DNA of 32,507 bases. Source: Planctomycetaceae bacterium. Its GTDB lineage: Bacteria > Planctomycetota > Planctomycetia > Planctomycetales > Planctomycetaceae. The notes under the pieces were generated by a model that was not told the DNA's origin, made no database searches, and saw only the letters and a program-made list of their open reading frames with translations. The stretch covers positions 1 to 32,507 of the forward strand of contig JANQSH010000180.1 of the NCBI GenBank assembly GCA_028284145.1. The letters are read 5' to 3'. Below are positions 1 through 9,967 of this stretch, one piece after another (position 1 is the stretch's first letter; each line of letters begins with the position of its first letter). The translations under genes were made by a program, and so were the position numbers.

Positions 1-66
1 CCTTGTCAAGGCTTTGTTTTGGGGTGCGGGTTGACATAACCCGCTCCGTTGTCGCTCCTTGCAACT
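1..66 (+). repeat. Structured dispersed repeat A, copy 1
   Basis: This copy matches 19239-19302. The left flanks (1-20) agree at 19 of 20 bases and the right flanks (48-66) at 18 of 19. Between them is a hairpin with 7-bp arms and a 5-nt loop (arms 26-32 and 38-44, GCGGGTT/AACCCGC). The other copy has a hairpin of the same size with different arm bases. An outer 5-bp pairing, CAAGG 7-11 with CCTTG 57-61, is also possible. The window edge may cut the element. Repeat B follows after a linker of about 40 bp. Confidence 0.75.
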
Positions 67-103
67 TTACCGAACCCAAATTTTAATCTTGACGGACCAG
101 TAG

Positions 104-198
104 TTACTTTACCTTTTTGTGTGACGTCTCTGGCTCGTGGGAGGCCTGTATTTGCAGGTCAAACGGCACCCATCGCGGCACAGAAGAGCGTAGTACGC
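104..198 (+). repeat. Structured dispersed repeat B, copy 1
   Basis: This copy matches 27021-27118. A 21-nt block (122-142) and a 15-nt block (176-190) are identical in both. Between the blocks is a hairpin with arms 143-148 and 155-160, and a second small hairpin (GCGT 188-191, ACGC 195-198) ends the element. Arm bases differ between copies while pairing is kept. The element ends about 7 nt before the Shine-Dalgarno sequence of the first gene, so it may form part of that gene's leader. Confidence 0.75.
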
Positions 199-220
199 AC
201 CAGTGAAGGATTGGAATGGC

Positions 221-3200
221 ATGATACGCGTTGCGCTCAACCACAAAACAATCTACCGATACGATCGACCGGCCGAACTGGGGCCGCAAGTTGTCCGACT
301 GCGACCTGCCCCGCATTGCCGCACACCGATTACCAGCTACTCTTTGCGCGTGAAGCCTGAAAAACATTTTCTGAACTGGCAGCAGGATCCACACGGCAAT
401 TATCTGGCTCGACTGGTGCTTCAAGATCTGACGCCGTTGTTTGGAGTGGAAGTCGATCTGGTCGCCGAGATGACGGTGATCAACCCGTTCGATTTTTTTC
501 TGGAATCGGCCGCGACCGATTTTCCCTTCCGATACGAATCGGTTCTTGCCAAAGACCTCACACCATTTCTGCATCAGTCCGAAGCCGAACCGCTCTTTGC
601 GAAGTTTGTCGAGGGAATCGATTTGCGCACGCGGAAGACGATGGACTTTCTGGTCGATCTGAATCAGAAAGTCTATGAACGCGTGGACTATGTCATCCGG
701 ATGGAACCAGGCGTGCAATCGCCGGAAGAAACACTCCAGAAAGGCCGGGGCTCCTGTCGCGACAGTGCCTGGCTGATGGTCGAAGCATTGCGACATCTCG
801 GTTTGGCGGCTCGGTTTGTGTCGGGTTATCTGATTCAACTCAAGCCGGACGTCAAATCACTGGATGGCCCGTCTGGACCAGAGAATGATTTCACCGATCT
901 GCATGCCTGGGCGGAAGTCTTTTTGCCGGGAGCGGGATGGATTGGTCTCGATCCGACGTCCGGATTGCTCGCAGGCGAAGGGCACATTCCGGTGGCCTGC
1001 ACTCCGGAGCCGGTCAGTGCGGCCCCAATCACTGGCACGGTTTCGCAGTGTGATGTGAAGTTCGAGCATCAGATGAAGGTGACCCGCGTGCATGAAGACC
1101 CGCGCGTCACCCAACCGTATACTGACAATCAATGGCAACAGATTAACGAAGTTGGCCATCTGGTCGATGAGAAGTTGAACGCCGGCGATGTCCGATTGAC
1201 GATGGGAGGCGAACCGACGTTTGTATCGATCGACGATATGGACGGGGATGAATGGAAGACCGCTGCCGTCGGTCCAACGAAACGAATTCTCGCCGGGCAT
1301 TTGATTGACCGACTGGGAAACCGTTTTGCCAAAGGGGGCTTTCTGCATCATGGGCAGGGGAAATGGTATCCAGGGGAATCACTTCCGCGTTGGACATTAA
1401 CCTGTCTCTGGCGAGTGGACGGCAAGCCAGTCTGGAAAAACCCGAAACTGCTGGCAGACCCGAATCAGCATTGTGGCCACCTGGTGGAAGATGCCGAGTC
1501 CTTCGGCCGATCGATCGCAGAGAAGTTGAACGTCAACGCTGATTATGTCGTCCCCGCATACGAAGACGCGTTGTACTACCTTTGGAAAGAGCATCGACTA
1601 CCGATGAATACCAACCTCAACGATGCCGAGATGCAAGAAGATGAAGATCGAGTTCGCCTGGCACGGGCGTTGGAACAGGGGTTGGGGAAACCGGTTGGTT
1701 GTGTGTTACCGTTGATGTTCCAATGGTGGCAGGCACGTCCTGGTTGGCGGGCTGGTCCCTGGCCGGTGAAGTCCAGATACATGTTCCTGATTCCGGGCGA
1801 TTCCCCGATGGGTTTGCGTTTGCCGCTTGATTCGCTGCCGACTCCCTCTGCTGGCAGTTACGAGCCAACCCCGCGCGTTCCTTTTGAAGCCGCCGCCGCT
1901 TTGCCCGAATACGAACGTTTGCGACAGAGATTGGCAGAACAGACACTGGCTCCGCGGCATTTGATGGTAGATTTGCGCCAACAGCGTCCGGGAGAAAATC
2001 AAACAGGAGAAGCGGGTCACGAAGGAGAAACGAGACGAAAAACAGGAGATGGTGACGAGTTGCCCGATCCTGGCAATGTCGTGCGGACGGCGATGTGCGT
2101 TCAACCCCGCAACGGCACGTTGCATGTCTTCATGCCTCCGTTGGATCGGCTTGAAGATTATCTGGAACTGCTCGCGGCGATCGAACAGACGGCCGAAGAA
2201 ACCGAGATGCCGGTAGTGATTGAAGGGTACCTCCCTCCGCCAGATTACCGTTTGAAGCGGATTAGTGTCGCTCCTGATCCCGGAGTGATCGAAGTGAACG
2301 TCCATCCGGCTCACGACTGGAATGAGTTGGTCGAAATCACTTCTGCGGTCTATGAAGACGCACATCATTCCCGGTTGGGAACGGAAAAGTTCGACACTGA
2401 CGGCACGCATACCGGAACCGGCGGGGGTAATCATATCGTGATGGGCGCGGCAACGCCCGCCGACAGCCCCTTTTTGCGACGGTCCGATTTACTCCGCAGT
2501 CTGCTCGGGTACTGGCACAATCATCCGTCACTCTCGTACCTGTTTTCCGGACGGTTTATCGGACCGACCAGTCAGGCGCCGCGCGTGGACGAAGGCCGAT
2601 GTGATGCGGCCTATGAGTTGCAGATTGCATTTGAACAGATCCCCGAAAAGGGAGATTTCCCTCCCTGGCTGATCGACCGCGTGTTTCGGCATCTGCTGGT
2701 CGACCTCACCGGTAACACTCACCGGGCAGAGTTCTGCATCGACAAACTCTACTCGCCCGATTCATCAACCGGTCGGCTTGGACTGGTTGAGTTTCGTGCT
2801 TTTGAAATGCCTCCGCATGTGCAGATGAGTCTGACACAGCAATTGCTGCTGCGGGCATTAGTCGCCCGTTTCTGGGAGAAACCGTACAACACACGCCTGA
2901 CCGACTGGGATACATCGATTCACGATCGCTGGATGCTGCCTCATTTTCTGCAGCGCGATCTGGATGACGTTATCGACGAGACACGGGTATTTGGTATTCC
3001 GCTGGATGTTCAATGGTTCGCACCGCATTTTGAATTCCGCTTTCCGCTGATTGGTCGCATCGAACCGCGGGGGATGCTGATCGAACTGCGAACGGCGATC
3101 GAACCTTGGTACGTGCTGGGAGAAGAACCTGCTGCGGGGGGAACAGCACGATACGTCGATTCTTCAGTCGAGCGTCTGCAGGTGAAGGTGCAGGGGCTGT

Positions 3201-3595
3201 CGGATACACGTTACATCATCACGTGCAATGGTCGCAAAGTCCCACTGCGATCCACCGGTGTGGAGGGGGAGTACATCGCGGGCATTCGATATCGTGCCTG
3301 GCAACCGCCGAGTTGCCTGCATCCGACAATACCAGTTGATGAACCCCTGGTGTTTGACCTGCTCGACACGTGGATGCACCGTTCGATGGGTGGTTGCCGG
3401 TATCATGTTGGACATCCGGGGGGATTGAATCCCGACTCGTTCCCGGTCAATGCTTATGAAGCCGAAAGCCGACGCGCGGCTCGATTTTCCGAGTTCGGTC
3501 ATACTGGCGGGGAGATGAGAATCCCGTATGATGAATTGAATGCGGCCTTTCCGATGACGTTGGATCTCCGCCGCAGTCGACCGCACGTCCGATGA
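221..3595 (+). CDS. Transglutaminase-like / DUF2126 fusion protein
   Basis: This 1124-residue protein has a bacterial transglutaminase-like N-terminal domain (about 1-160), a papain-fold transglutaminase core and a long DUF2126 region (about 300-1124). The visible triad is Cys179 (GSCRDSAW), His228 (LHAWAEV) and Asp244 (GLDPTSG). DUF2126 is usually called a putative amidoligase; the motif GGEPTFVSIDD opens it here. Start ATG 221 is preferred because GAAGGA (205-210) lies 10 nt upstream; a GTG at 203 would add six residues but would place that sequence inside the gene. It is followed after 146 nt by an ATP-grasp/alpha-E gene and then a second transglutaminase, a recurrent bacterial grouping predicted to make and hydrolyse peptide-like amide bonds. 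Substrate is unknown. Length is normal for the fused form. Confidence 0.9.
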   Translation: MIRVALNHKTIYRYDRPAELGPQVVRLRPAPHCRTPITSYSLRVKPEKHFLNWQQDPHGNYLARLVLQDLTPLFGVEVDLVAEMTVINPFDFFLESAATDFPFRYESVLAKDLTPFLHQSEAEPLFAKFVEGIDLRTRKTMDFLVDLNQKVYERVDYVIRMEPGVQSPEETLQKGRGSCRDSAWLMVEALRHLGLAARFVSGYLIQLKPDVKSLDGPSGPENDFTDLHAWAEVFLPGAGWIGLDPTSGLLAGEGHIPVACTPEPVSAAPITGTVSQCDVKFEHQMKVTRVHEDPRVTQPYTDNQWQQINEVGHLVDEKLNAGDVRLTMGGEPTFVSIDDMDGDEWKTAAVGPTKRILAGHLIDRLGNRFAKGGFLHHGQGKWYPGESLPRWTLTCLWRVDGKPVWKNPKLLADPNQHCGHLVEDAESFGRSIAEKLNVNADYVVPAYEDALYYLWKEHRLPMNTNLNDAEMQEDEDRVRLARALEQGLGKPVGCVLPLMFQWWQARPGWRAGPWPVKSRYMFLIPGDSPMGLRLPLDSLPTPSAGSYEPTPRVPFEAAAALPEYERLRQRLAEQTLAPRHLMVDLRQQRPGENQTGEAGHEGETRRKTGDGDELPDPGNVVRTAMCVQPRNGTLHVFMPPLDRLEDYLELLAAIEQTAEETEMPVVIEGYLPPPDYRLKRISVAPDPGVIEVNVHPAHDWNELVEITSAVYEDAHHSRLGTEKFDTDGTHTGTGGGNHIVMGAATPADSPFLRRSDLLRSLLGYWHNHPSLSYLFSGRFIGPTSQAPRVDEGRCDAAYELQIAFEQIPEKGDFPPWLIDRVFRHLLVDLTGNTHRAEFCIDKLYSPDSSTGRLGLVEFRAFEMPPHVQMSLTQQLLLRALVARFWEKPYNTRLTDWDTSIHDRWMLPHFLQRDLDDVIDETRVFGIPLDVQWFAPHFEFRFPLIGRIEPRGMLIELRTAIEPWYVLGEEPAAGGTARYVDSSVERLQVKVQGLSDTRYIITCNGRKVPLRSTGVEGEYIAGIRYRAWQPPSCLHPTIPVDEPLVFDLLDTWMHRSMGGCRYHVGHPGGLNPDSFPVNAYEAESRRAARFSEFGHTGGEMRIPYDELNAAFPMTLDLRRSRPHVR

Positions 3596-3741
3596 GTGAA
3601 ATCTCAATGTTATCGCATTTCACGGCGTTGCAGGAAGGTTGATGCGACACGCTGAGTTGCTCATTCCTTTTGATTTGTTGAGTCTGTTTTCCGGAAACTT
3701 TCCGACCGCAAAGACCAACCCTATTTTCGGAGGCAGATTTC

Positions 3742-6282
3742 TTGTCCACAGCGCAGCCACCGGCGACAGATTTTTTCAACAGCTATGCGCCGCAGCGCGG
3801 CGCGTTTGACGAGTTGTTTCAGGACGAAACGAACGTCCGTCCGCACGGGCAACCGTTTGTCAATCGGGTCAACATTCTGGGGCGTGATGAGTTTTCCCGG
3901 CGTTGGGAGATGGCCCAGCATACCATTCAGGAAAACGGGATTGCCTACAGTGGTTACGCGACACCGCAAGACAAGCCTCGCCCCTGGGCTCTTGATCCCT
4001 TTCCCGTGCTGATCCCGGCCAGCGAATGGTATACCGTTTCGGATGCTTTGAAACAGCGAGCGCGGGTGATGAATCTTGTGTTGCGCGATCTGTACGGACC
4101 GCAAACGCTGCTGACGAATGATGTTCTTCCACCAGAACTGGTTTTCGCGCATCCCGGTTTTCGTCGGTCGTATCACCGCCAGATTGTGCCGTACAATTGT
4201 TTCCTGCATCTGTTTTCCACCGACCTGCTCCGCGCGAACGATGGGCACTGGTGGGTTGTGGGAGATCGAACCGAGTCGCCATCGGGCATGGGTTACGCGT
4301 TGGAAAACCGGATCGTTATTTCCCGCATGTTTCCCGATGTGTTCCATCAATGTCGCGTGGAACGTCTCGCCACATTTTTTCTGCAGGTGCAGGAAACGCT
4401 TCGTTCGCTATCTCCTCAGCAAAGGGAGAACCCTCATATCGTTCTGTTGAGCCGGGGGCCGACAGCGACAAATTATTTTGAAGATTTGTATCTGGCCCGT
4501 TATCTCGGATACACACTGGTCGAGTCAGGTGACCTTGCCGTCCGCAATCGAAAAGTGATGGTCAAGACGCTCGGGGGGTTGGTGCCCGTCGACGTCATTC
4601 TGAGACGCCGGAACAGCGACGAATGCGATCCACTGGGAATCAATCCGGCATCACACGAAGGGGTCTCCGGCTTAACCGAAGCGGTTCGGGCAGGGAATGT
4701 CGCAATCGCCAACGCATTGGGCAGCGGACTGGTCGAGTCATCGGCATTGATGGCGTACATGCCTCGACTTTGCCAGGTGTTGTTGGGAGAAGACCTGCAG
4801 ATGCCCAACGCGCGCACCTGGTGGTGCGGCGATGCGCAATCACGTGAGTTTGTTTTGAACAATCTCGATGGGCTGGTGGCTCAACCCGCATTCCGCCGGC
4901 GGGGGCAGGACGATGCCACGTTTGAATCAATTCGCAGCATGTCAATGGATGAATTGCGAAAAGAGATTCTCGCAAATCCGCACGAGTATGCCGCTCGGGA
5001 AAAAATGTCCCGCTCGACCGTTCCTGTCTGGCAGGATGGTCTGGGACGATCAAATGTCGCGTTGCGTGCATTCGGTGTCGGCACCAACGACCAATACCTG
5101 GTGATGAATGGTGCCCTGGCGAGAGTGTCGTCAGGTCCAGAGTCATTGGAGGTTTCCCGGCGACTTGGCGAACAGAGCAAAGACACCTGGATCCTCTCCG
5201 ATCAACCGGTAAAACATGTCTCACTGCTGGATGAACCGGAACGTCCAATTCCTTTGCGTCGTAGTGGAGATGATCTTCCCAGCCGTGTTGCCGACAATCT
5301 CTTCTGGTTGGGACGTCTGTTGGATCGTGCGGAATCGACGGCAAAACTGGTTCGCGCAACAGCACGGCTGTTGGTGAGCGAAGCGGATGTCAGCAGTCTG
5401 GTCGAACTCCCAATGCTGATTCGCTGTCTGGCCAGCCAGGGACAAATTGAACCAGGATATGCGCTTCCGGAGATGCGTGATCAACTGCCACCAGTCGAAG
5501 ATGTCCTTCCACATGTTGCATTTGACTCCAGCAGCGAGGGAAGTCTGCGGGCCGTGCTGAATGAACTTTGTCGTCTCGGCTCGATTGTCCGTGATCGCCT
5601 CACCCGCGATACCTGGCGGATCATCTATCGGATCGACGAACGGTTTCGGCCCTTCGAGCGCGGGACGACCAACCTGTCAGACATTCTGACTTTGACCGAC
5701 AATCTGCTGATTGAAGTGACCGCCTTCAGTGGGATCATCACCGAAAGCATGACACGCACGCAGTCGCATCGATTCCTCGAAATGGGACGCCGGATTGAAC
5801 GATCGCTGCAGATTCTCGATCTGCTCAAACACAGTTTGATTCCTCTGCCGGAACGACCTGGACCGGTCTTCCGCACAATTCTCGAAATCTCCGACAGCCT
5901 GATGACCTACCGCTCCCGTTATCTGGCGAACTTCCGGCTGGGACCGGTACTCGATCTGATGCTCACCGACGAAACAAACCCGCGCTCGTTGGCATTCCAG
6001 TTTCTAAAATTGCAGGAGCATGTCGATTACCTGCCTCGGGAGAAAACGCAGCCGGGGTTTTCGACCGAGCAACGCCTCTCCATGTCGCTGCTTCACACGA
6101 TTCGCCTCATGGATGTGGAAGAGATTGCCGAACGTCATCGACTGGCGAACGATGGCAACACGTTATTAGCGCTGGTTGAAGATTTTGAATTGCGGGTTCC
6201 CAGGCTGTTTGAAGCGATATCTCTATTTTATCTCGTGCATGCCCGTCCTGCGCATCAATTGGCGGAGATCGCACCGAATTGA
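3742..6282 (+). CDS. Circularly permuted ATP-grasp / alpha-E fusion protein
   Basis: This 846-residue protein joins a circularly permuted ATP-grasp domain (formerly DUF404/DUF407, about 20-500) to an alpha-E helical domain (DUF403, about 510-830). Recognisable parts are the N-terminal FDELFQDETNVRPH stretch and the alpha-E opening DNLFWLGRLLDRAESTAKL. ATP-grasp enzymes couple a carboxylate to an amine through an acyl-phosphate; here the product is unknown and probably peptide-like. The start is TTG at 3742, supported by GGAGG at 3729-3733 with 8-nt spacing. The TGA stop overlaps the TTG start of the next transglutaminase gene, so translation is probably coupled. The two domains are separate genes in many bacteria, and this fused form is a common alternative. 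Confidence 0.9.
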   Translation: MSTAQPPATDFFNSYAPQRGAFDELFQDETNVRPHGQPFVNRVNILGRDEFSRRWEMAQHTIQENGIAYSGYATPQDKPRPWALDPFPVLIPASEWYTVSDALKQRARVMNLVLRDLYGPQTLLTNDVLPPELVFAHPGFRRSYHRQIVPYNCFLHLFSTDLLRANDGHWWVVGDRTESPSGMGYALENRIVISRMFPDVFHQCRVERLATFFLQVQETLRSLSPQQRENPHIVLLSRGPTATNYFEDLYLARYLGYTLVESGDLAVRNRKVMVKTLGGLVPVDVILRRRNSDECDPLGINPASHEGVSGLTEAVRAGNVAIANALGSGLVESSALMAYMPRLCQVLLGEDLQMPNARTWWCGDAQSREFVLNNLDGLVAQPAFRRRGQDDATFESIRSMSMDELRKEILANPHEYAAREKMSRSTVPVWQDGLGRSNVALRAFGVGTNDQYLVMNGALARVSSGPESLEVSRRLGEQSKDTWILSDQPVKHVSLLDEPERPIPLRRSGDDLPSRVADNLFWLGRLLDRAESTAKLVRATARLLVSEADVSSLVELPMLIRCLASQGQIEPGYALPEMRDQLPPVEDVLPHVAFDSSSEGSLRAVLNELCRLGSIVRDRLTRDTWRIIYRIDERFRPFERGTTNLSDILTLTDNLLIEVTAFSGIITESMTRTQSHRFLEMGRRIERSLQILDLLKHSLIPLPERPGPVFRTILEISDSLMTYRSRYLANFRLGPVLDLMLTDETNPRSLAFQFLKLQEHVDYLPREKTQPGFSTEQRLSMSLLHTIRLMDVEEIAERHRLANDGNTLLALVEDFELRVPRLFEAISLFYLVHARPAHQLAEIAPN

Positions 6283-7166
6283 AATACGACATCACCCACA
6301 CCACGAAATACACCTATTCCGAAGCGGTCCCGGTTTGTCAGAACCTTGTCCGGTTGGCTCCCCGATCGTTGCCATATCAATCGTGTCACCACTTTCAACT
6401 CCTCATTCATCCCGAGCCATTCGAGTTGGATCAACGCCACGACTACTTTGGCAATCAGGTAGCCTACTTTTCCATCGAGCAGGCACACATGGGGCTGACA
6501 ATCACCAGTAAAAGTGAGGTGGAAGTTCACCCCATTCCAAATCCTGAAGACATTGCAACACCTGCCTGGGAAGAGGTTGTCTTGCAGCTCAAGAATGGCC
6601 GCACTTCGGAAACTCTCGATGCCTGCCAGTTCGTTTTCGGGTCGCCAGCAGACCACGAACAAACAGCTCTGACGGAGTTCGCACGGCAGTCGTTTCCACC
6701 GGGAGCACAAATTCTTGCCGGAGTGCGAGACCTGACACGCCGCATTTTCAAGGATTTTGAGTTTGACTCCCAGGCCACGACCGTGCATACACCCGTGGAG
6801 GAAGTTTTTGAAAATCGACGTGGTGTCTGTCAGGATTTCACCCGGCTGCAGATCGCCTGCCTGCGGAACCTTGGGCTGGCCGCGCGATATGTGAGCGGTT
6901 ATTTGCGAACGATTCCTCCACCGGGAAAACCGCGGCTGGTGGGAGCGGACGCCTCTCATGCCTGGGTGTCCGTCTTTTGTGGGAATGCAGGCTGGGTCGA
7001 TTTCGACCCGACGAACAATACTTTGATCACGACCGATCACATCACTGTCGCATATGGTCGCGACTTTCAGGATGTCTCCCCCATTCAAGGTGTGATTGTG
7101 GGAGGTGGTGAGCATATGCTGGAGGTTTCGGTGGATGTCGTCCCGGAAGGTCCCCCCCTCCGATAA
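6279..7166 (+). CDS. Transglutaminase-like cysteine protease family protein
   Basis: This 295-residue protein has a bacterial transglutaminase-like N-terminal domain (about 1-85) followed by a transglutaminase core. The triad is visible as Cys184 (RGVCQDFT), His227 (SHAWVSV) and Asp243 (DFDPTNN). Family members act as cysteine proteases or amidases rather than cross-linking enzymes, as far as is known. The start is TTG 6279, overlapping the TGA of the upstream ATP-grasp gene by 3 nt (the string TTGA), with GGAG at 6264-6267. It is the stand-alone counterpart of the transglutaminase fused to DUF2126 at the head of the cluster, so the operon encodes two such active sites around one ligase. No signal peptide is seen, which suggests a cytoplasmic role. 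Confidence 0.9.
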   Translation: MKYDITHTTKYTYSEAVPVCQNLVRLAPRSLPYQSCHHFQLLIHPEPFELDQRHDYFGNQVAYFSIEQAHMGLTITSKSEVEVHPIPNPEDIATPAWEEVVLQLKNGRTSETLDACQFVFGSPADHEQTALTEFARQSFPPGAQILAGVRDLTRRIFKDFEFDSQATTVHTPVEEVFENRRGVCQDFTRLQIACLRNLGLAARYVSGYLRTIPPPGKPRLVGADASHAWVSVFCGNAGWVDFDPTNNTLITTDHITVAYGRDFQDVSPIQGVIVGGGEHMLEVSVDVVPEGPPLR

Positions 7167-7256
7167 AGGAGTCGAAAGGGAAGACGGAAAAGGCATAGCA
7201 GAGTTTCGCTACCGCTTGCGTCGGTTTTCCAACTTCGTTTCGATGGTGAATTCTGG

Positions 7257-7274
7257 CCTCTCGCAGGGGAGAGG
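7257..7274. other. Short hairpin between convergent genes
   Basis: CCTCTC (7257-7262) pairs with GAGAGG (7269-7274) across a 6-nt loop. It lies between the convergent transglutaminase and tmk stops, where a terminator is expected. No T-run follows on either strand, so an intrinsic terminator is not supported. Confidence 0.25.
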
Positions 7275-7290
7275 AGAGGTGTGGGCCGCC

Positions 7291-7974
7291 TCAACCCCGC
7301 AGCAATTCCTGCTGTTGAACCGCCTGCCAGATATCGTCCCCGATCTCATCGATACTGCGTACCTCCAATTCGCACATGATATCGATCCGACACCAGGTGG
7401 AATCCGATTGGGCCAGATTACGGTAGACCTGACGGACATTTTCCAGGTAAAGGGCATCCGCCTCCTGCAGGTCTGCAGGTTTATCGGTATAGACGCGGGC
7501 CGCTTTTTTGGCGATCAACACCTGTGCGGTTTCCGCGGGGAGATCCAGCAAAACGACCATATCGGGACGCGGCAATGCGTAGACGCCAAACTCAACCGCC
7601 GCAATCCAGTTGATCAATTCGGCCTGCTCATTTCCTTTTCGTTTGGCCGCCTGATGCGCCATGTTGGAAGGAACGAAGCGATCCAGTACGACAACATCAT
7701 TTTCGTCCATTGCATGCAGCAGAACGCCACGCGACTCGAAGCGGTCACCGGCATACAACAGCGATGCCAGATGCGGATCAACCTCGCCGAGCGACCCGTA
7801 TTTTCCGTTCAGGAAATCTCCAATCGCCCGGCCAAAGTGGGTTTCGGTATAACGGGGGAAACTGATGAGTTCCGATTTCAGCCCTTGCTCCTCGAATCGA
7901 GCGTGCAGACGAGCTGCCTGCGTTCCCTTGCCCGAGCCATCGATGCCTTCCAGTGCAATCAGTTTTGCAACCAT
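7291..7974 (-). CDS. tmk: Thymidylate kinase (dTMP kinase)
   Basis: This 227-residue enzyme phosphorylates dTMP to dTDP with ATP, an essential step of dTTP synthesis in the cytoplasm. The P-loop GIDGSGKGT is at residues 10-18, the FPRY element that contacts dTMP is at 39-42, and the DRF motif is at 98-100 (DRX family signature). Length is normal. The ATG at 7974 is chosen because AGGA lies 5 nt upstream (complement of 7980-7983) and the family N-terminus begins there; the open frame runs further back to 8247 but through sequence belonging to the STAS gene. It is the last gene of the mtaB-STAS-tmk group, 50 nt after the STAS stop. The FPRY form resembles the actinobacterial enzyme more than that of E. 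coli. Confidence 0.93.
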   Translation of the reverse strand: MVAKLIALEGIDGSGKGTQAARLHARFEEQGLKSELISFPRYTETHFGRAIGDFLNGKYGSLGEVDPHLASLLYAGDRFESRGVLLHAMDENDVVVLDRFVPSNMAHQAAKRKGNEQAELINWIAAVEFGVYALPRPDMVVLLDLPAETAQVLIAKKAARVYTDKPADLQEADALYLENVRQVYRNLAQSDSTWCRIDIMCELEVRSIDEIGDDIWQAVQQQELLRG

Positions 7975-8024
7975 CAGAATCCTGCTTCGTTGAACGCGGG
8001 AAGTACATTCCCGGTGAAGATGTC

Positions 8025-8392
8025 TCAATCCGAGAATGCGGTTTTGGCCTCTTCCAGAGTTGTCACAATGTGAAAATACTGATTCAGTTTGCTCGTGTTC
8101 AGCACGTTCGACACTTCTCCTTCGGGGCGGCAGAGGATCAGTCTGCCATCGCCGCGGTGCATCCGACGATGCAGGGAAATGATTTTCCCCAGCACGGAAC
8201 TGGTAATGAAACGAACCCGCTCCAAATCCAAAAGGATTTTCCGGCAACCGTATTGATCGACCAGTGCAAAGAGTTCGCGACCAATCTGCTCGACATTCTC
8301 GTCATCGGTGAGTTGAGGGACAATGAATGTGGCGGTGCAGATATCGCCCTCCATTCCCACTGCAATGTAATGTGGATCGAATGAGTCAAACA

Positions 8393-8393
<1 letters not shown>
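8025..8393 (-). CDS. STAS-domain protein (anti-sigma factor antagonist-like)
   Basis: This 122-residue protein is a single STAS domain. The core segment LLDLERVRFITSSVLGKII (residues 54-72) corresponds to the phospho-acceptor loop of SpoIIAA-type anti-anti-sigma factors; Ser66 aligns with the phosphorylated serine, while the usual Asp two positions earlier is Thr64. Family members bind anti-sigma kinases or act as modules in stressosome-like switches. The ATG shares one base with the mtaB stop (TGATG), and an AGGGGG lies about 8 nt upstream inside mtaB, so coupled translation with mtaB is likely. No kinase of the SpoIIAB/RsbW type is in the window, so the partner must be elsewhere. Confidence 0.8.
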
Positions 8394-9676
<1,283 letters not shown>

Positions 9677-9809
9677 TGTACATCCGAAAGGAGTTCATTT
9701 TGAAATTTTCCCTGCCGGTTCAGTATAACTGGAAAAAGTCGTTCCCCAAAGCGTCAACCTGATTGTCAGTGCATTTGTCCGCCAGGCCAGTGAGAATCGA
9801 CTTGTTAGT

Positions 9810-9833
9810 CCGACGGACTTTTGTCTGCGTCGG
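9810..9833. promoter_or_regulatory. Bulged hairpin in the mtaB/ggt divergent region
   Basis: CCGACG (9810-9815) pairs with CGTCGG (9828-9833), and GAC (9816-9818) pairs with GTC (9823-9825) around a TTTT loop, leaving a 2-nt TG bulge. The same stretch also contains a 13-nt palindrome, AGTCCGACGGACT (9807-9819). The 291-bp intergenic region must hold both divergent promoters, so an operator or leader structure is plausible. No convincing -35/-10 pair was found nearby. Confidence 0.35.
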
Positions 9834-9967
9834 CTTGAGCTTCATTTGAAACTGTAATAGCAATGTGAAGGCCGCTACACTTAAATGTGGCTCGCAATAA
9901 TATGGATGGGTGCTGACGCGTCTTGCCTGGCTTATGAATTCATTGCAGAAACAGGGGAGAATGTTCG

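Noticed and set aside
31..36. TTGACA as a -35 element for the transglutaminase operon
   Set aside because: It lies inside the repeat A hairpin, and no -10-like sequence occurs at the right distance (54-59 reads GCTCCT).
7975..8247. N-terminal extension of tmk back to 8247
   Set aside because: The extra 91 residues overlap the STAS gene in another frame and have no kinase similarity; the P-loop lies at the normal distance from ATG 7974.
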